A DNA stretch of 64,000 nt. It comes from Charina bottae (lineage: Eukaryota > Chordata > Lepidosauria > Squamata > Charinaidae). Both the position numbers and the translations under genes were made by a program. Of this stretch, positions 11,761 to 23,322 are shown one piece after another (position 1 is the stretch's first letter; each line of letters begins with the position of its first letter). The notes beneath the pieces were generated by a model. That model saw only the letters and a program-made list of their open reading frames with translations, was not told the origin of the DNA and ran no database searches. The stretch is from positions 70,548,963-70,612,962 of the forward strand of contig JALMGJ010000005.1 in the NCBI GenBank assembly GCA_023362775.1, in the 5' to 3' direction.

Positions 11761-12189
11761 ATTTGGGTAGTAATTGTACAAAAGATTTAAACATCCCCTA
11801 TGTTGCAGGATATCCATAAAAATGGTTATGGAACCAGAGAAAACACAATATTATGGCTAGAATTTCACTACAGACATGCAATGGTGTGTTCAGCATAGCA
11901 ACAGGGAATAGATTACAAAAGTTATAGACAACAAAGAAGGTGAAGCCAAGAACAAAATAACTATTTAGGCCAAGGGAAGGGGGACGGGGAGGGAATTCAC
12001 ATATATGTTTACAATTCTAAATTTCTGAAAATATACCATTAAATAAATTTTTAAAATGGCATTTGTCTATATTTTCAGTAGTTTACCTGCTGAAAAATAT
12101 TTCAAGCATTTAACAATATATTTAGAAATTTATTCATACACAGAGAAGAACATCTTCCTGCTTCAGAAAACTGAAATTGAAATAATTAC

Positions 12190-12279
12190 CTTTAGGTGGA
12201 AAATACGACTTGCTTTCAGCTTTGTGAGGCCAGTCCACTACAAGAGGTCCAAACCTACGAAAGCTGGCAGTGATTTCAT
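12190..12279 (-). CDS. CPEB4: CPEB4 exon: RRM1 middle (90 bp)
   Basis: The exon runs from 12279 (acceptor TTGTAG) to 12190 (donor GGTAATT). Joined to one base of the preceding exon it encodes DEITASFRRFGPLVVDWPHK and then AESKSYFPPK, plus the first base of the next glycine codon. This is the linker and first helix/strand segment of RRM1 between RNP2 and RNP1, and it is nearly invariant in CPEB2-4. Both splice phases agree with the neighbouring exons. No disabling change is seen. Confidence 0.96.
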
Positions 12280-13369
12280 CTACAATACAAATAATAATTA
12301 AAGTTCATTAGAAAGAAAAATGAATGATAAAACTAAGTACTTTTCCTTAATGTTTCTGAATTTTTAAAGTATCTGTACTGCCTGAAGTTCAAGCTTTTCA
12401 GCTTTGGAACTACAGGAGTGCAAGATGTTTTGAGCATGAAATTCCATGAAACGTTTTGCACTCAGGGCAAAATGAGCTGTTCCGAGCATTTTGGAGGTGC
12501 TTTGAGCTTGAAACAGAGTTATTCCAACCTTGAACACTTCAAAAGCTCAAGCTGAAGTGCCTGCCAGTTGCCCTGAATATCTGTCTGAAACACCTCCAAA
12601 ATATTCAAAAAATCCATTGTGCACTTAAAATAGCACTTTTACATCAAAACAGGATGTTTAATTAATTTTTGCACTTTATATATGTCACAACAGATATATT
12701 TATAAATTTGGAATCAAATTTAAGTCCTCAAATTATTTATTTTTACTCTATGTTTACTTCTTTGTCTTGTCTTGTATCTGTCCACTTCAGTCTCTTTGTC
12801 TTTCTTTTAAAAAATGCAGAAGAAAAAGAAACTAGGGTCCAGGGTCAATGAAGCTGAGGGCTAGTGACCAATGCCAGAATATTGCTCATATACAATTTAG
12901 ATGTATCTCTAGCCATGGAAAAACAATACTGCTATCTAAACTGCTTCAATATTAATAAAAGTAACACCAAGAAAATTTAAAATATTTTATATTCCATATC
13001 ACATGGAGAAATTACTAGTTTGTACGGCAAATCAGTTTAAGTTCATTTGATCCAAATTCTGTAATTATACTAGAAGAATTAGAACTATTGTATTGCCATC
13101 ACTAATGAAATGATACTTTTTTTCTGTCTAAGCAATTGTATTCAATTCACTATTATGTTGGTATACTTAGAAGTAGGTCCCACTGAGTTCAGGGGAATTT
13201 ATTGCCGAGTACATTCATCCTGCAGTCTAAATTGCCAAAGCTTAATTCTCACTGAGATGGTATTATCAACATTATCTTGTCTGCTTCTGTCTTCTTCTTC
13301 CTTCTCTGTTTGTATAGGCAACAGAGAAGGGAAAGAAAGTAGAAGTAGACAAGGTGAATAGATGTGTGA

Positions 13370-13795
13370 TTCAAGGTGCTGGTCGTTACCTATAAATCCC
13401 TTCATGGCATAGGGCCTGGTTACTTGATGGACTGCCTATCTCCCCATAGAATTTGCCTGCCCAATTCAGTTTGGCAGGGTTGGCATGCTCCAGGTTCCTT
13501 TTTACAGGGAACAATTAAAAAATGCCATCTATCAGGATCCTGGAAACACACATTCTCCGTAGCAGCGCCTGCCCTCTGGAATGAGGTTCCCCTTGAGTTC
13601 CACATGGCCCCAAATTCTACACTCACAAACCTGGTGGCCAAATATTTTTATCAAGCTATACAATTACGTAAATTTTTAAATTAGATACATTGTTTTATTA
13701 TTTTATTGTTTTCCTTTTTCTTGACAATGGATTGTTGAATTAAACTATTTTCTTTTCTGTAAAGGCTGGTCAAAGACCATAATAAAGTTATTCTA
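13370..13795 (+). mobile_element. CR1/L2-type LINE C-terminal fragment and tail
   Basis: The frame 13376-13684 reads LVVTYKSLHGIGPGYLMDCL ... TFSVAAPALWNEVPLEF. This is the conserved C-terminal segment after the RT domain in CR1/L2-like LINEs (usual form TYKALHGLAPxYL ... FSVAAPRLWNSLP). The tail ends in GGTCAAAGACCATAATAAAG, the same 3' end as the minus-strand LINE at 3855-4454. Confidence 0.7.
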
Positions 13796-13796
13796 T

Positions 13797-14085
13797 TCTA
13801 TTCACATGGCCCCAAACCTGCTGGTGTTTCAAAGGGCCTTGAAGACCTGGCTCTTTGCCCATGCCTTTGGCAAGGCTGAATGAAGCCTCCTGGATTGTGT
13901 GGGTTTGTTTTTCTTTTGTTCCTGTTCAGTTCTTGCCATCCTTGCCATCTTTTATTCTTTTAATTTTGTCTCTTACTGGGTTCTTTTGCTTTGTTTCTAA
14001 TGTTTTTACTTGTGAGCCACCCAGAGTTCTTGGGAGTTGGGGGGTATACAAATTTAAATAATAATACTAATAATAATAATAGAGA
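13797..14085 (+). mobile_element. LINE 3' end (CR1/L2 class) with (AAT)n tail
   Basis: It reads FQRALKTWLFAHAFGKAE in a forward frame (C-terminal LINE motif), followed by GAGCCACCCAGAGTTCTTGG, TATACAAATTTAAATAAT and a short (AAT)n run. Confidence 0.65.
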
Positions 14086-14427
14086 CATGCATATATGTGA
14101 TGTCTTTGTGTGTGTATATATACATGTACAGTATACTGTTTGCATGTATATGACTGTGTATGTATACACGCACAGTTTTTTGTATTTCTTAAAAGAGTCC
14201 CAATAATTTTTATACCTTTTTACACTTCCGTATGTTTGCATGTACAAAAATTCTTCCATTAATAAAATCCATGCTATCAGAATATAAGAGCTCAATCTAA
14301 TAATCTGGGTGTTAAAGAAATGAAAGACACTATAAACTATGGTTGAGTCTTACCTGTCAGTTATTCTTAAAGGGCAAACCCCCCTGCACCCTTCCTCCCA
14401 CCATTACATATCATTGTTCCACCATAC

Positions 14428-14595
14428 CTTCGTCAATGTCAGGAGGCAGACCTCCCACAAACACCTTCCTAGAATAGCGTTCCACTCTTTCACCATTCTG
14501 GCAGCGGGTTGGAGAGCTGAGACCTGATGATAAAGACTGGTCACCATGACTGTCATCTAAGAAGCCATCTTCAAAAGGAAACAGCGAAGATCGAC
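14428..14595 (-). CDS. CPEB4: CPEB4 exon: pre-RRM linker and RNP2 of RRM1 (168 bp)
   Basis: The exon starts at 14595 after TTTTGCAG and ends at 14428 before GTATGG. It encodes RSSLFPFEDGFLDDSHGDQS, LSSGLSSPTRCQNGERVERY and SRKVFVGGLPPDIDE. KVFVGGL is RNP2 of RRM1. The linker wording (SLFPFED, SSPTRCQNGERVERYSRK) identifies CPEB4 against CPEB2 (SLFPIDD) and CPEB3 (SLFPMED), as I recall those paralogues. The RSS at the start of the exon directly follows the microexon, whose arginines build a basic phosphorylation-type context. One base joins from the exon before and one is given to the exon after. Confidence 0.97.
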
Positions 14596-15777
14596 CTGCA
14601 AAATAGGTTACAGTGACTTAAAAACCAGGTATTTACATATCTGAATCAAATATGAACAGAGGCATTCCATTAATAAATCTACATAGCTTAACATGCAGAT
14701 TATGTATTCCCTCAATATTTTTTAAACTTTTCATTGCCATCCTATTATAGTCATATTCTACATACAAATATACTTGCAAGGAAATACAAAAGGATTAACC
14801 AGCTAATCTTTTTAACTTGCATATCTGCAAAACATAAAATAGGGCAGTCTGAATTGTGGATCTTTAATCACTCAAACAGAAATTGTCATTAGCCTATGAG
14901 GATGGCTACAAGCATTAAACTGATATAAATGATAGCTAATCAAGTAGAGGTGAATTCACATGCTATATCTCCAATCAATTTGTGTTTATGTGTAGTTTGA
15001 CATACTCTCCAGTCCTATACAGTATATGGAAAACCATATTTTCTGATACAAGCGTGTTCTAGAAACTTTTCTAACAATGACTGGCTTGAACACTTGCCCC
15101 AAGGGTAATATTAACACCTATTCTCTCTTGCTCAACACATGCTTGCAAATTGCTGAAGTGAATTCAAAAGTTAATTTTAGTCACCTTGGAAAGAAACAGA
15201 TAGCAGGAACTATTAACATATTTTACTTACTGAACTTACATGCCCACAAAATAATCTTGTAATTCACAATTTTCTCCCTCTCAACATGGTCATTTTTATT
15301 AGAACATAAGCCTAAAAGCAGATCTGTCACATTTGATGTTCTTTATCTAATACTCAGATTATAAAGATTATAAAAATCCAATATGAAATATTAATATGTT
15401 TCATCATCTAGAATATCTATTACTCACACAGCATCCACAAATCTTGCTCACTGTTCAGTACAATAGGTTTTAAATGTAACTAATTTAAGTGAAACCTGAA
15501 CCATTCTGTAACATCTGGTGGAAAACATTTCCTTTTTTATTTAAGGTACTTGCTTCAAAGCAATGTTGACCACATAATGAACTTTCTTTCCTGAAACCAA
15601 CAGAGTAAAATACAAGCACAAGCAAGCAATGCCAAATTCTTCTTCTAATTCTCTCTCTCTCTCTGTGTATCTGTGCATACATTTACTCAAATACTATGTC
15701 TGTGTGCGTTTGTGTGTATCTGTGCATATATTTACTCAAATACTATGGACTGAGGTATAGGTGAAAGCACCTAGAAA

Positions 15778-15925
15778 TCTTGGCTTATATTGAAAGAGCT
15801 AAGCAGGATAATAGTATTTGGATAGACCAACAGGAAATCCCAGGGCTGTAGACTAGACAGTGAAGGCAACAGCAAATCATTTCTACACTGTTGTCAAGAA
15901 AACAACCTGGAGATGTCCCTATAGC
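15778..15925 (+). mobile_element. 5S rRNA-derived SINE remnant (5S-Sauria type)
   Basis: AGAGCTAAGCAGGATAATAG and TAGTATTTGGATAGACCAAC are diverged forms of the 5S rRNA internal region (GAAGCTAAGCAGGG ... TAGTACTTGGATGGGAGACC). A SINE body follows (GAAGGCAACAGCAAATCATT). It is too decayed to be a 5S gene. Confidence 0.6.
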
Positions 15926-16862
15926 TACTAGCTCAGATCAGCTCAAATGAAATTTACATTTATGGGTTGGACAGTATGGCAAGAACTTAAGGGAGTACCT
16001 ACAACGAAGCTTTTTCTTCCACTATTCTGCCCTGAAGCCTCTATGCTTATAAAAAGCCTTTTCAAAGGATCAGAGTCTCTCCTAACAACAGGAAATAGGA
16101 TGCAGAAGCTCACCTGGTTTGGGGCAATTCTCCATTGCCTAACTGGCCCCCACATTCCATCCCACGTTCAGGAAAACTCTGATTCTTGGAAAAGGTTTTT
16201 CAGTAACTTAGAAAGCTGCTGTCTGCTAAGGCACTCCTTCTGTAAACCTCTTTATGTTAAGTTATATTAAAATCCAGATCTATATCACAATATTCCAGCC
16301 CCTGTTCTTAATGTCACTTTTGCCTAGTAGAAGTTGTCCTAAACACCTAGAAAGTCATTAGATACAACATTGGTTAACATTAAAGTGCTATATTAGTTCA
16401 GATTTGCAAGTCACTTTTCCAAATGTCTTTAAAGACAAAAGTCTTGTTCTGAGAAAGTAATATTGCATTCTCTTATCATTTTACTAGTCAATAGTTGTGC
16501 AAGTGATTTCATTTCATTTCTAGTGAGAATAACTACTGTTTTCAATATAAATAATATTATGAACAACATTTTATAAGTGATAAGAAGTAAAATTTTAAAG
16601 CAAGCCAATCAGGACATTTAAATCTAGACAATAAAGCATTAAGCATTCTAAAAAATATTTCATATATCAAGTGATACATGTTTATATAACATAATCTTGG
16701 TACAAGAGGAAGGACCTTGCTCCTGATGCCTGCTTACAGAAATAAAATTTGCTTCTTCTATAAAAGAAAGATCAATGCTTGTTTTGTTACCAAGAGGAAC
16801 CCAACAGGGTAGAGAAGGAAACAAGAACTCTAAAATTGACTAAAAGAAACATTAGGGGGATT

Positions 16863-16951
16863 GTTGGTTGTTGTGGGTGCCAGAACACAGCCACGCAGCC
16901 CGGAAAACCCACAACAACCATCGGATTCCAGCCGTGAAAGCCTTCGACTAT
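16863..16951. mobile_element. 89-bp insertion with perfect 14-bp target duplication
   Basis: ACATTAGGGGGATT stands at 16849-16862 and again at 16952-16965. The inserted 89 bp carries GGTTGTTGTGGG near its left end and its inverse CCCACAACAACC inside, so it can fold back. The end GGATTCCAGCCGTGAAAGCC is a common squamate repeat end, and I associate it with Penelope-like elements. A short relative occurs near 58738. Confidence 0.7.
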
Positions 16952-16992
16952 ACATTAGGGGGATTATTCATCAAGTGTCCATGTTATGGGTA

Positions 16993-17215
16993 AGGTAAAG
17001 GTAAAGGTTCCCCCCGCACATTTGTGCAGTCGTGTCCGACTCTAGGGGCTGGTGCTCATCTCCGTTTCTTAGCCAAAGAGCCAGCGTTGTCCGAAGATGC
17101 TTCCACGGTCATGTGGCCGGCATGACGCGTGCGGAACGCTGTTACCTACCCACCGAAGTGGTACCTATTTATCTACTTGCATTTGCATGCTTTCGAATTG
17201 CTAGGTTGGCAAGAG
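16993..17215 (-). mobile_element. Sauria-type SINE, 5'-truncated, with target duplication
   Basis: The target duplication is ATGTTATGGGTA at 16981-16992 and 17216-17227. The tail end (GGTAAAGGTAAAGG on the plus strand) and body are present, but the tRNA-like head is missing, as expected for incomplete reverse transcription. The body shares CAGTCGTGTCCGACTCTAGG with RTE-BovB LINEs. Confidence 0.9.
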
Positions 17216-17539
17216 ATGTTATGGGTACATCTGCAAAAACACAAATCTGCAATAGCTATATTTGCTGGAATAGGAGCAACCCAACAAATCACCCTAGTTA
17301 ATAATTTGAGTAATGGTATGACCAGTTTCATCACAATGAAGCTGAATTATCTCACTGAGCCATTGCTGCAGCCATGCAATACAAATTATTCAAAACATCT
17401 GACCTGAACTACATAACTTAGGAAACATTTTCAGAATCTTTCTTATTTCAAATTCTGGAAGTTTGCTTAACATCTGCTTTCTAATCCATGCAGGGATACT
17501 ATTCCACAACCAAGTAATGTTAATCAGAATTGTTTATAT

Positions 17540-17880
17540 ATATCCAGATATCGTGGTAGTAGACAAGGACCAGAAGATAGCAGTGGTGATAGATGTAGCA
17601 GTGCCAAGTGACAGCAACATCAGGAAGAAGGAGTATGAGAAGCTGGAGAAGTACCAGGGGCTGAAGGAGGAATTAGAGAGGATGTGGAAAGTAAAGGGCA
17701 AAGTGGTCCCAGTGGTGGTGGGAGCACTTGGGGCTGTGACTCCTAAGCTGGGAGAGTGGCTCCAACAGATCCCAGGAGCAACATCAGAGCTCTCTGTCCA
17801 GAAGAGTGCAGTGCTAGGAACAGCTAAGATACTGCGCAGAACCCTAAAACTCCCAGGCCTCTGGTAGAGGACCTAAGATT
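17540..17880 (+). pseudogene. R4/Dong-like LINE C-terminus (restriction-like endonuclease region)
   Basis: An open frame ending at 17867 reads PDIVVVDKDQKIAVVIDVAV and then PSDSNIRKKEYEKLEKYQGL, closing with SAVLGTAKILRRTLKLPGLW. This is the C-terminal region of LINEs with a restriction-enzyme-like endonuclease of PD-(D/E)xK type. The RT is missing and the 5' end is truncated near 17535. About 108 codons are intact, so this is a fairly recent truncated copy. A TATC/CATC repeat (17920-17951) follows. Confidence 0.75.
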
Positions 17881-17949
17881 GAGGAAGGCACGTACCACCC
17901 ATAGGGGTGAGAGGGGATATCTATCATCCATCTATCCATCCATCCATCT

Positions 17950-18095
17950 ATGGCCAGTCAATCTCTCTCAGTCCTGGGAAGGAAGCAATGGCAAACCACT
18001 TCCAAAAAACCTTGCCAAGAAAATTGCAGGGACTTGTCCAGACAGTCACCAGGAGTCAAAAACTGACTCGAAGGCACCAAAAATTTCTTTCTTTC
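17950..18095 (+). mobile_element. RTE-BovB-like 3' fragment
   Basis: GGAAGGAAGCAATGGCAAAC, CACTTCC, CTTGCCAAGAAAATTGCAGG and CAGGAGTCAAAAACTGACTCGA match the usual 3' end of BovB-type LINEs and the SINEs they mobilise. A TTTC-rich run follows. Confidence 0.5.
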
Positions 18096-19876
18096 TTTTG
18101 TTTCTTTCTTTCATGTAGGATACAAAGCAATACTTTTAGAAAAAACATTCCCAAACAGTCATGGCCTATTTTCACTTGGTTACAGAACAGACTTGTCTTT
18201 CTGGTTTAGCAGCCTCCAGATATATATTAGACTATGTATCTTTGTTTAGCTCAGTATAATGGTTAGGAATTATGGTAGTTGCAACCCAATGCATCTGGGG
18301 GGCTTGAGGTAAACAATCTAGAATGGATAATCTAGTTTGACCATCCTGTAATTATGTTACATTCTCTTTTAATGTTAGTATAAGTTTAGTAGGTTTGCAA
18401 GTCTTTAGTTCTTTGCATAAAATATTTCCCTGTTTCCTGAATCAATTAATATTCCATTTCTTTCGACAGTGCAATAGACCATGTTTACCTTATCTTCACA
18501 ATTCTAACTTATTAAGTCACATTAACCAAAAAACAAACAAAAAATAGGAAGGCTGACTACCTAACAATAGGAGAAAAAAATGAAATTTAGATCTAAACAA
18601 CTCATATCTGAATTCACTTATGTGACTTTCTCTATCCTGAGACTGGCAAAAGATAGGCAAAGAAAAAGTATCAGAACCCAGACAATCAGGTAACCTTATC
18701 TATTCAGTGAGAAAATTATCTCAGCTAACTTTATTGGTAATTTTAATTCATCAAATAACATTTTTATCTACTTTAGCCGAGGAATCAAACTGCTCAATAG
18801 TTTTTCTCTTTTATTTCAAATGCAGAGTACACCTCTGTATTTAAAGATGAAAGTAGTACTGTATGGCAGTGTAGAAAGATGTGTGTTTTCCACCCTTCCT
18901 TTCAGAACATTTTCTTGTTTTTCGTTGAATTTCTTTCCAAAAGCTATAGATGCCCCTTAACTATATTTAGATTGTGCAGTAATCAAGAGATCTTTCATTT
19001 CTTCCCTATTTAGTATCAGTTCCTTCAGTCCTTAACCGGCTGCCAGCACAATCAACCCACTATCTTCATCGATTAGTAACTATGATTTCCAAATGGGGAC
19101 ATTATAACCTAAATGCAACAGTACACCAAGAAACAATCTCCAAAGGCACTGGTTCTAGGCTCTTTTTCTTTTCTTAGCTTTATCATCAGCAATGAGCAAA
19201 AAATAGATGGCCACTCATGATGGTCAAACAATTGCTCTGAAGAAATTTTCCAAAATCAACATCCTGAACAGGGAAAGAGAACTCTTCTCAAGCTGAATGC
19301 TGCAACTGATGTTGGACAACATTTCAAAAAATGGGTAGAGCCAGTGTAGAAAAATAGTAAGGGCCAAAAATGGAATGGATAATAAATACTATTATTATTA
19401 TCATCACCACTGTTTTAATCATTTGTTCTATTATACTTATTTCTGTAAGTGTCAATATTATTATTACTGTCACTACTTACCATCATTATCAGCATGCTAT
19501 CATCATCAGCAGCAGCAGTATTAACACTCACTTTAAAATCATAGGACTGTATATTTCTCTGCCTGCAGATATACAGTATCTGTAACTATGTTTTATTGAA
19601 AGGAAGCAAAAGCAACTTGTTGCAAATTTGACTGATTTTTGGAGGATGTCATTTAAACATTGAGGGCTTAATTACTGAGAGAGATGTTTAAACATATTGG
19701 TAATTTCAAACCATCTGAATTCAGCAGCAAATTGCAAACTGATCTTGACAGTTCTGAGGTGTCAGTTCTGACTGGTTTATTTGATGAGTTAAGTTCAGTT
19801 ACTTGCCTAGCATCAAACAATTGTCCCAACTAAACTGAACAATATCAAAATGGCCATAATTACGTTTCTGTACAGA

Positions 19877-20000
19877 AAGGGTAAGCAAATTGGTGCTGGT
19901 GCCCTCCAGATGCTTTGGACATAACTCCTACAGCCATCCTGGATGGGGCTGGTGGGAACTGAAACCCAAAGTGTCTGAAGAACACCAGGTTGCCTATCCT
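19877..20000. mobile_element. Short palindromic MITE (hAT-like)
   Basis: The arms GGTAAGCAAATTGGTG...CCCTCCAGATG and GAACACCAGGTTGCCTATCC are imperfect inverted repeats with a short spacer. This is a pattern common in sauropsid genomes. No clean target duplication was found. Confidence 0.5.
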
Positions 20001-21134
20001 TGCTCTATCACCTCCACAATGCTGGCAATGTTTAACAGTGGCATGGCCTATACTACTGCTCTAGAATCTATAGAAGGAAATTGGTGATAAGAGCAACAAG
20101 ACCAAGACATGCTAGACTTGCCAAGCTGGAGGAGCTTTGGCTTTAGTATCCAGCTCGTAAAAAGATAGTTTCCATGAAGAAGAGAAAAAGAACTGCTTCA
20201 GATATTGCCTTGGAACTCTGGCAAAGGAGCAGCATGTCATCAAGCAAGGAAAACAAACAGCGTGGCAATCTAGTGCTATAGTAGTATTAATATACAATAA
20301 GCATTACATTGATGGATTACCAACTGATGCAGAGAATCACCAATTAGGAGATGGGAGAGGAAAAATTAAGAAAAAAGCCATTAGTTGCTTTCACCTGATC
20401 AAAAAAAAAAAGTAAACTTTAACGGTGCTGCAGCCTACAACCATTAAAAAAGAACTCGGCAGAAAGGTAAGAGTGGGTAAGAATGTGAGGTCTGGGATTG
20501 GAGTTTGGTCAATAATATAATATGAACTATATTATTATCATATACAGCAGAGGATTCCAAGAAAAAAATTGATAAATGAAAAGAGATAATGCCCTGTCCC
20601 CTCAAACCACATCGATCCATTTCATTTAACTTAGTGAGGGCACTTTTGATTAAAAATCATGCATTGGATTGAAGACTGGTAATAATATCATATGCTGTTT
20701 GACTTTAAGCTTGCCCAAGCATATGTCAGGGTATTTCTTCGAAGCATTTATTGCAGATTCCTGGAATATTCTATTTAAAAGCAATCTCATTTTTATTTTT
20801 TTATTTAAATACATAGAGCACAAGACTTATGCATATTTTTTCATCTAGTTTTAACAATAGAGAAAAATTGTGTGCTTACTATTGGAATGTATATTGCATT
20901 ATTTTTTTCCTCAAGCAGATAAAAGCCAATTATTCTTTGCTACTCCTATCCAGTTTTAGCTTTTAACAGCAGTGAAATTCTCTTTCAATACTCTCATTTC
21001 TTTGTGTTCCTGTAATTACAAAGCTACTGAGCAGGATAAAGACTACTATCATTGTTATGGGATGAGGAAAGCAATTCCTGTTTTTTACAAAAATATACAG
21101 CTATATTGTTCTATAATTTGTTGTTCTTGTGACC

Positions 21135-21206
21135 ATTTATTATTTATTATTCAAATTTATTCCCCCGCCCATCTCCATGCAAGGGACTCTGGGCGGGTTA
21201 CAATAA
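21135..21206 (-). mobile_element. CR1/L2-type LINE 3' end
   Basis: On the minus strand, CCCGCCCAGAGTCCCTTGCA is followed by GGAGATGGGCGGGGGAATAAATTT and an AATAAT tail. It lies 34 bp downstream (in gene orientation) of the CPEB4 microexon donor. Confidence 0.6.
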
Positions 21207-21239
21207 ATATCTGATGAAGCATTCAAAAGAAAAATTTAC

Positions 21240-21263
21240 CTCGTCTCCGCCCATAGCTCCTGG
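21240..21263 (-). CDS. CPEB4: CPEB4 24-nt neuronal-type microexon
   Basis: On the minus strand a T-rich tract and TGCAG acceptor (AG at 21265-21264) precede 24 nt that end before GTAAAT. The reading is (A)CC AGG AGC TAT GGG CGG AGA CGA G, giving T-RSYGRRR-G with its neighbours. This matches the 8-residue microexon known in mammalian CPEB4, which is included in neurons and mis-spliced in some brain disorders. The UGC next to the acceptor fits the type of motif bound by the neuronal splicing factor SRRM4. Skipping keeps the frame, because the flanking phases are identical. The basic GRRRGR run followed by RSS would make a kinase-type site. Confidence 0.95.
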
Positions 21264-21927
21264 CTGCATGTAAATAAAAAAAAAATACAATAGGTATTGG
21301 CATAATAACAATTACTACATTTATAATTTTCTGAAAAATTCAAATTTGAACAATATAGTTATTTTAAATAATCTTGGAACAAGCATATGAAATACAGCCA
21401 AATACAAAATTCTAGATTTCTAAAATACATGGGTAACATATACTTGATATTAAAGAACTTGTAAAAGATACCTAGATGAGAATAACATTTTTACAAAAAT
21501 CTGTCTCAAACAATTATTTAATTGAAATAATTTCTAAAAAGTTTATTTTGTTTAATAAAGTAGACTTATACAGTATATTTAACATCCTTCACATCAAATC
21601 ATATTACAATTAGTTTAAATGGCTAAATATACAATTGAAAATTCAGTAGATTAAGTATATGGTATTCACTATCAAACTAATCACCTTATAATCTTGGTTA
21701 TACAGCTTCATTCTGAAATTCTGATTTTATCAAAATGCTCCAAGCAGCTTAAGAATTACATATAGCCAAATAGAAATATAACCTGCAAATATTACAAAAC
21801 TTGAGCCATTATATTAAAGAATATACAGGTTACCAAAATAATTGTAACTATTAAAGAGCACTGGGCTGTTTATCAAGGACAGGATTGCAACAATCTGGAA
21901 TCAGTGTCAAATCTCTTGTCCCTAAAG

Positions 21928-22147
21928 CACAGCTTTCCAAACTGTGTGTCGCGACACTTTAGTGTGTTGCGACAAAACCTGGAAGTGGAGATGGCGTGTT
22001 GCCGCCACCCCTGCGGCAGCACGCCATCAGCACTTCCGGGTTTTAGCAGAAAACATGAGGCCGCCGCTGTGCACACTGCCGCTGCCCCCCTGCGCCGCCG
22101 CTGCCACCGTTGGTGTGTCGCCAATGGCGGAAGTTTGGAAAGCACTG
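21928..22147. mobile_element. hAT MITE with 8-bp target duplication
   Basis: The target duplication is CCCTAAAG (21920-21927 and 22148-22155). The ends CACAGCTTTCCAAACTGTG and TTTGGAAAGCACTG pair imperfectly. The body carries the same GTGTCGCGACAC palindrome and ACTTCCGGGTTTT block as the copy at 11095. Confidence 0.88.
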
Positions 22148-23209
22148 CCCTAAAGACACCTTGGTCTTCAGGAGCACTTCTCTAGCTCAGCCAACAAGCT
22201 TTCAGATGAGCTGTTGCTCTAGGGGAAGCGCTGCAAAAATAAATTTACAGCTTTTCCACAGGAGTTACAGGGCAGGTGGTTTTCCCCTGGTGGGAACTCT
22301 TGACTTAATCGTTCCTGATATCTCTTCCTTGCAGATTTTCATCAAGAGTTGGCTGTACTTTGCATCTGTTTCTCCTCAAAACTTTATTAAGCAGAGAGAT
22401 GGCTCTGCTATTCCACCTTGCATAAGGGTTGTTCTTTTTTCCTTGCTGTGAAATGAGAATGGAGGGTGCAGACACTGCCTCAGCATTGGGTAGCTGAAGA
22501 AAACCTGGTTAGTTCATGGAGACCTCTGTGTGTGGTAAAGATGGCAACTGTGAGGATACTCGCAGGGTGGTGCAAGCTTGCTTCAAGTGAAGTCAATGGC
22601 TGTGTAGAAGCAGCCAGAGCCAAGCACATCTAAAACTTCAGGTCTTATCTCACTAAAAGGGTAAATGGCAAGATTTCCATTTCCTGAAATGTATAATCCA
22701 AGAATTCTTTGCCTTTTTCTGAACAGTATGTCTTGCTGCTTCTTCCATATGAACTACCTAGTACAGGCAAGACTGGTTAGGGACAGAAAACAATTGAAAT
22801 ATGTGTTCTAGTTACTGAACTGAGCAAGATTTTAGGCACAGGACATTATGGAATTTAGCCAAACAAATAGTTCTTTCTAGAAAACGAACATAGTGGACAT
22901 TTGAACCTTTATATCAATTGGGTAATATTTTAATCTTTGTCCTCTATCTACCAGCCAAAATTTAACAATTTTTTTCTTTAAACTGTACATTTTGGCATTA
23001 CTATTTAGAGCTTTTTAATGACTTTAATGAGGTTAGCACTGCAAAACATATTTCAAATTCAAAACCTACAAATAAATATAACTGAATTCCAAAAACAAAT
23101 ATGAAGTGCTATATAAATCTATTGTTTCACATATAGGTAATAAAATTAAAAACTGAAGAAAGGGTGGTAAACATTCAAAATAATAAATTTATACTTATTT
23201 ACTATATCA

Positions 23210-23322
23210 TATTGATTATTGTAATTTTATACTTGTATTTTAATCCCAATTTTTATTGTAAGCCGCCCAGAGTCCCCCGTTTGGGGGAGATGGGCGGTCA
23301 TATAAATTTAAATAATAAATAG
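23210..23322 (+). mobile_element. CR1/L2-type LINE 3' end
   Basis: AAGCCGCCCAGAGTCCCCCG, then GGGGGAGATGGGCGGTCATA and TAAATTTAAATAATAAAT. This is a standard tail of this LINE class. Confidence 0.65.

Larger units (their letters stand above)
3440..12189 (-). other. CPEB4: CPEB4 intron, 8,750 bp
   Basis: This intron separates the two exons that encode the second half of RRM1. It contains the MITE at 3580, the LINE at 3855, the 1.85-kb L1-like element at 7506, the hAT MITE at 11095 and a Penelope-like fragment near 11.5 kb. The stretches 4.5-7.5 kb and 9.4-11.0 kb are AT-rich and hold nothing I recognise apart from an AT-rich direct and inverted repeat patch at 10.0-10.1 kb. Confidence 0.8.
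12280..14427 (-). other. CPEB4: CPEB4 intron, 2,148 bp
   Basis: The shortest intron in the window. It contains LINE remnants at 13.37-14.09 kb. The 12.3-13.3 kb part shows nothing recognisable beyond AT-rich sequence. Confidence 0.8.
14596..21239 (-). other. CPEB4: CPEB4 intron, 6,644 bp, downstream of the microexon
   Basis: It holds a 5S-derived SINE remnant (15.8 kb), an 89-bp insertion with target duplication (16863), a truncated SINE (16993), an R4-like LINE end (17.5 kb), a BovB-like tail (17.95 kb), a hAT-like MITE (19.88 kb) and a LINE 3' end (21.1 kb). Nothing is recognised at 14.6-15.7, 18.1-19.8 and 20.0-21.1 kb. Confidence 0.8.

Noticed and set aside
12056..12301. Plus-strand ORF opposite the CPEB4 90-bp exon
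   Set aside because: Shadow of the real minus-strand exon, which has matching splice sites and conserved residues.
15778..15925. 5S rRNA gene
   Set aside because: Only decayed internal-promoter segments remain, followed by SINE sequence.
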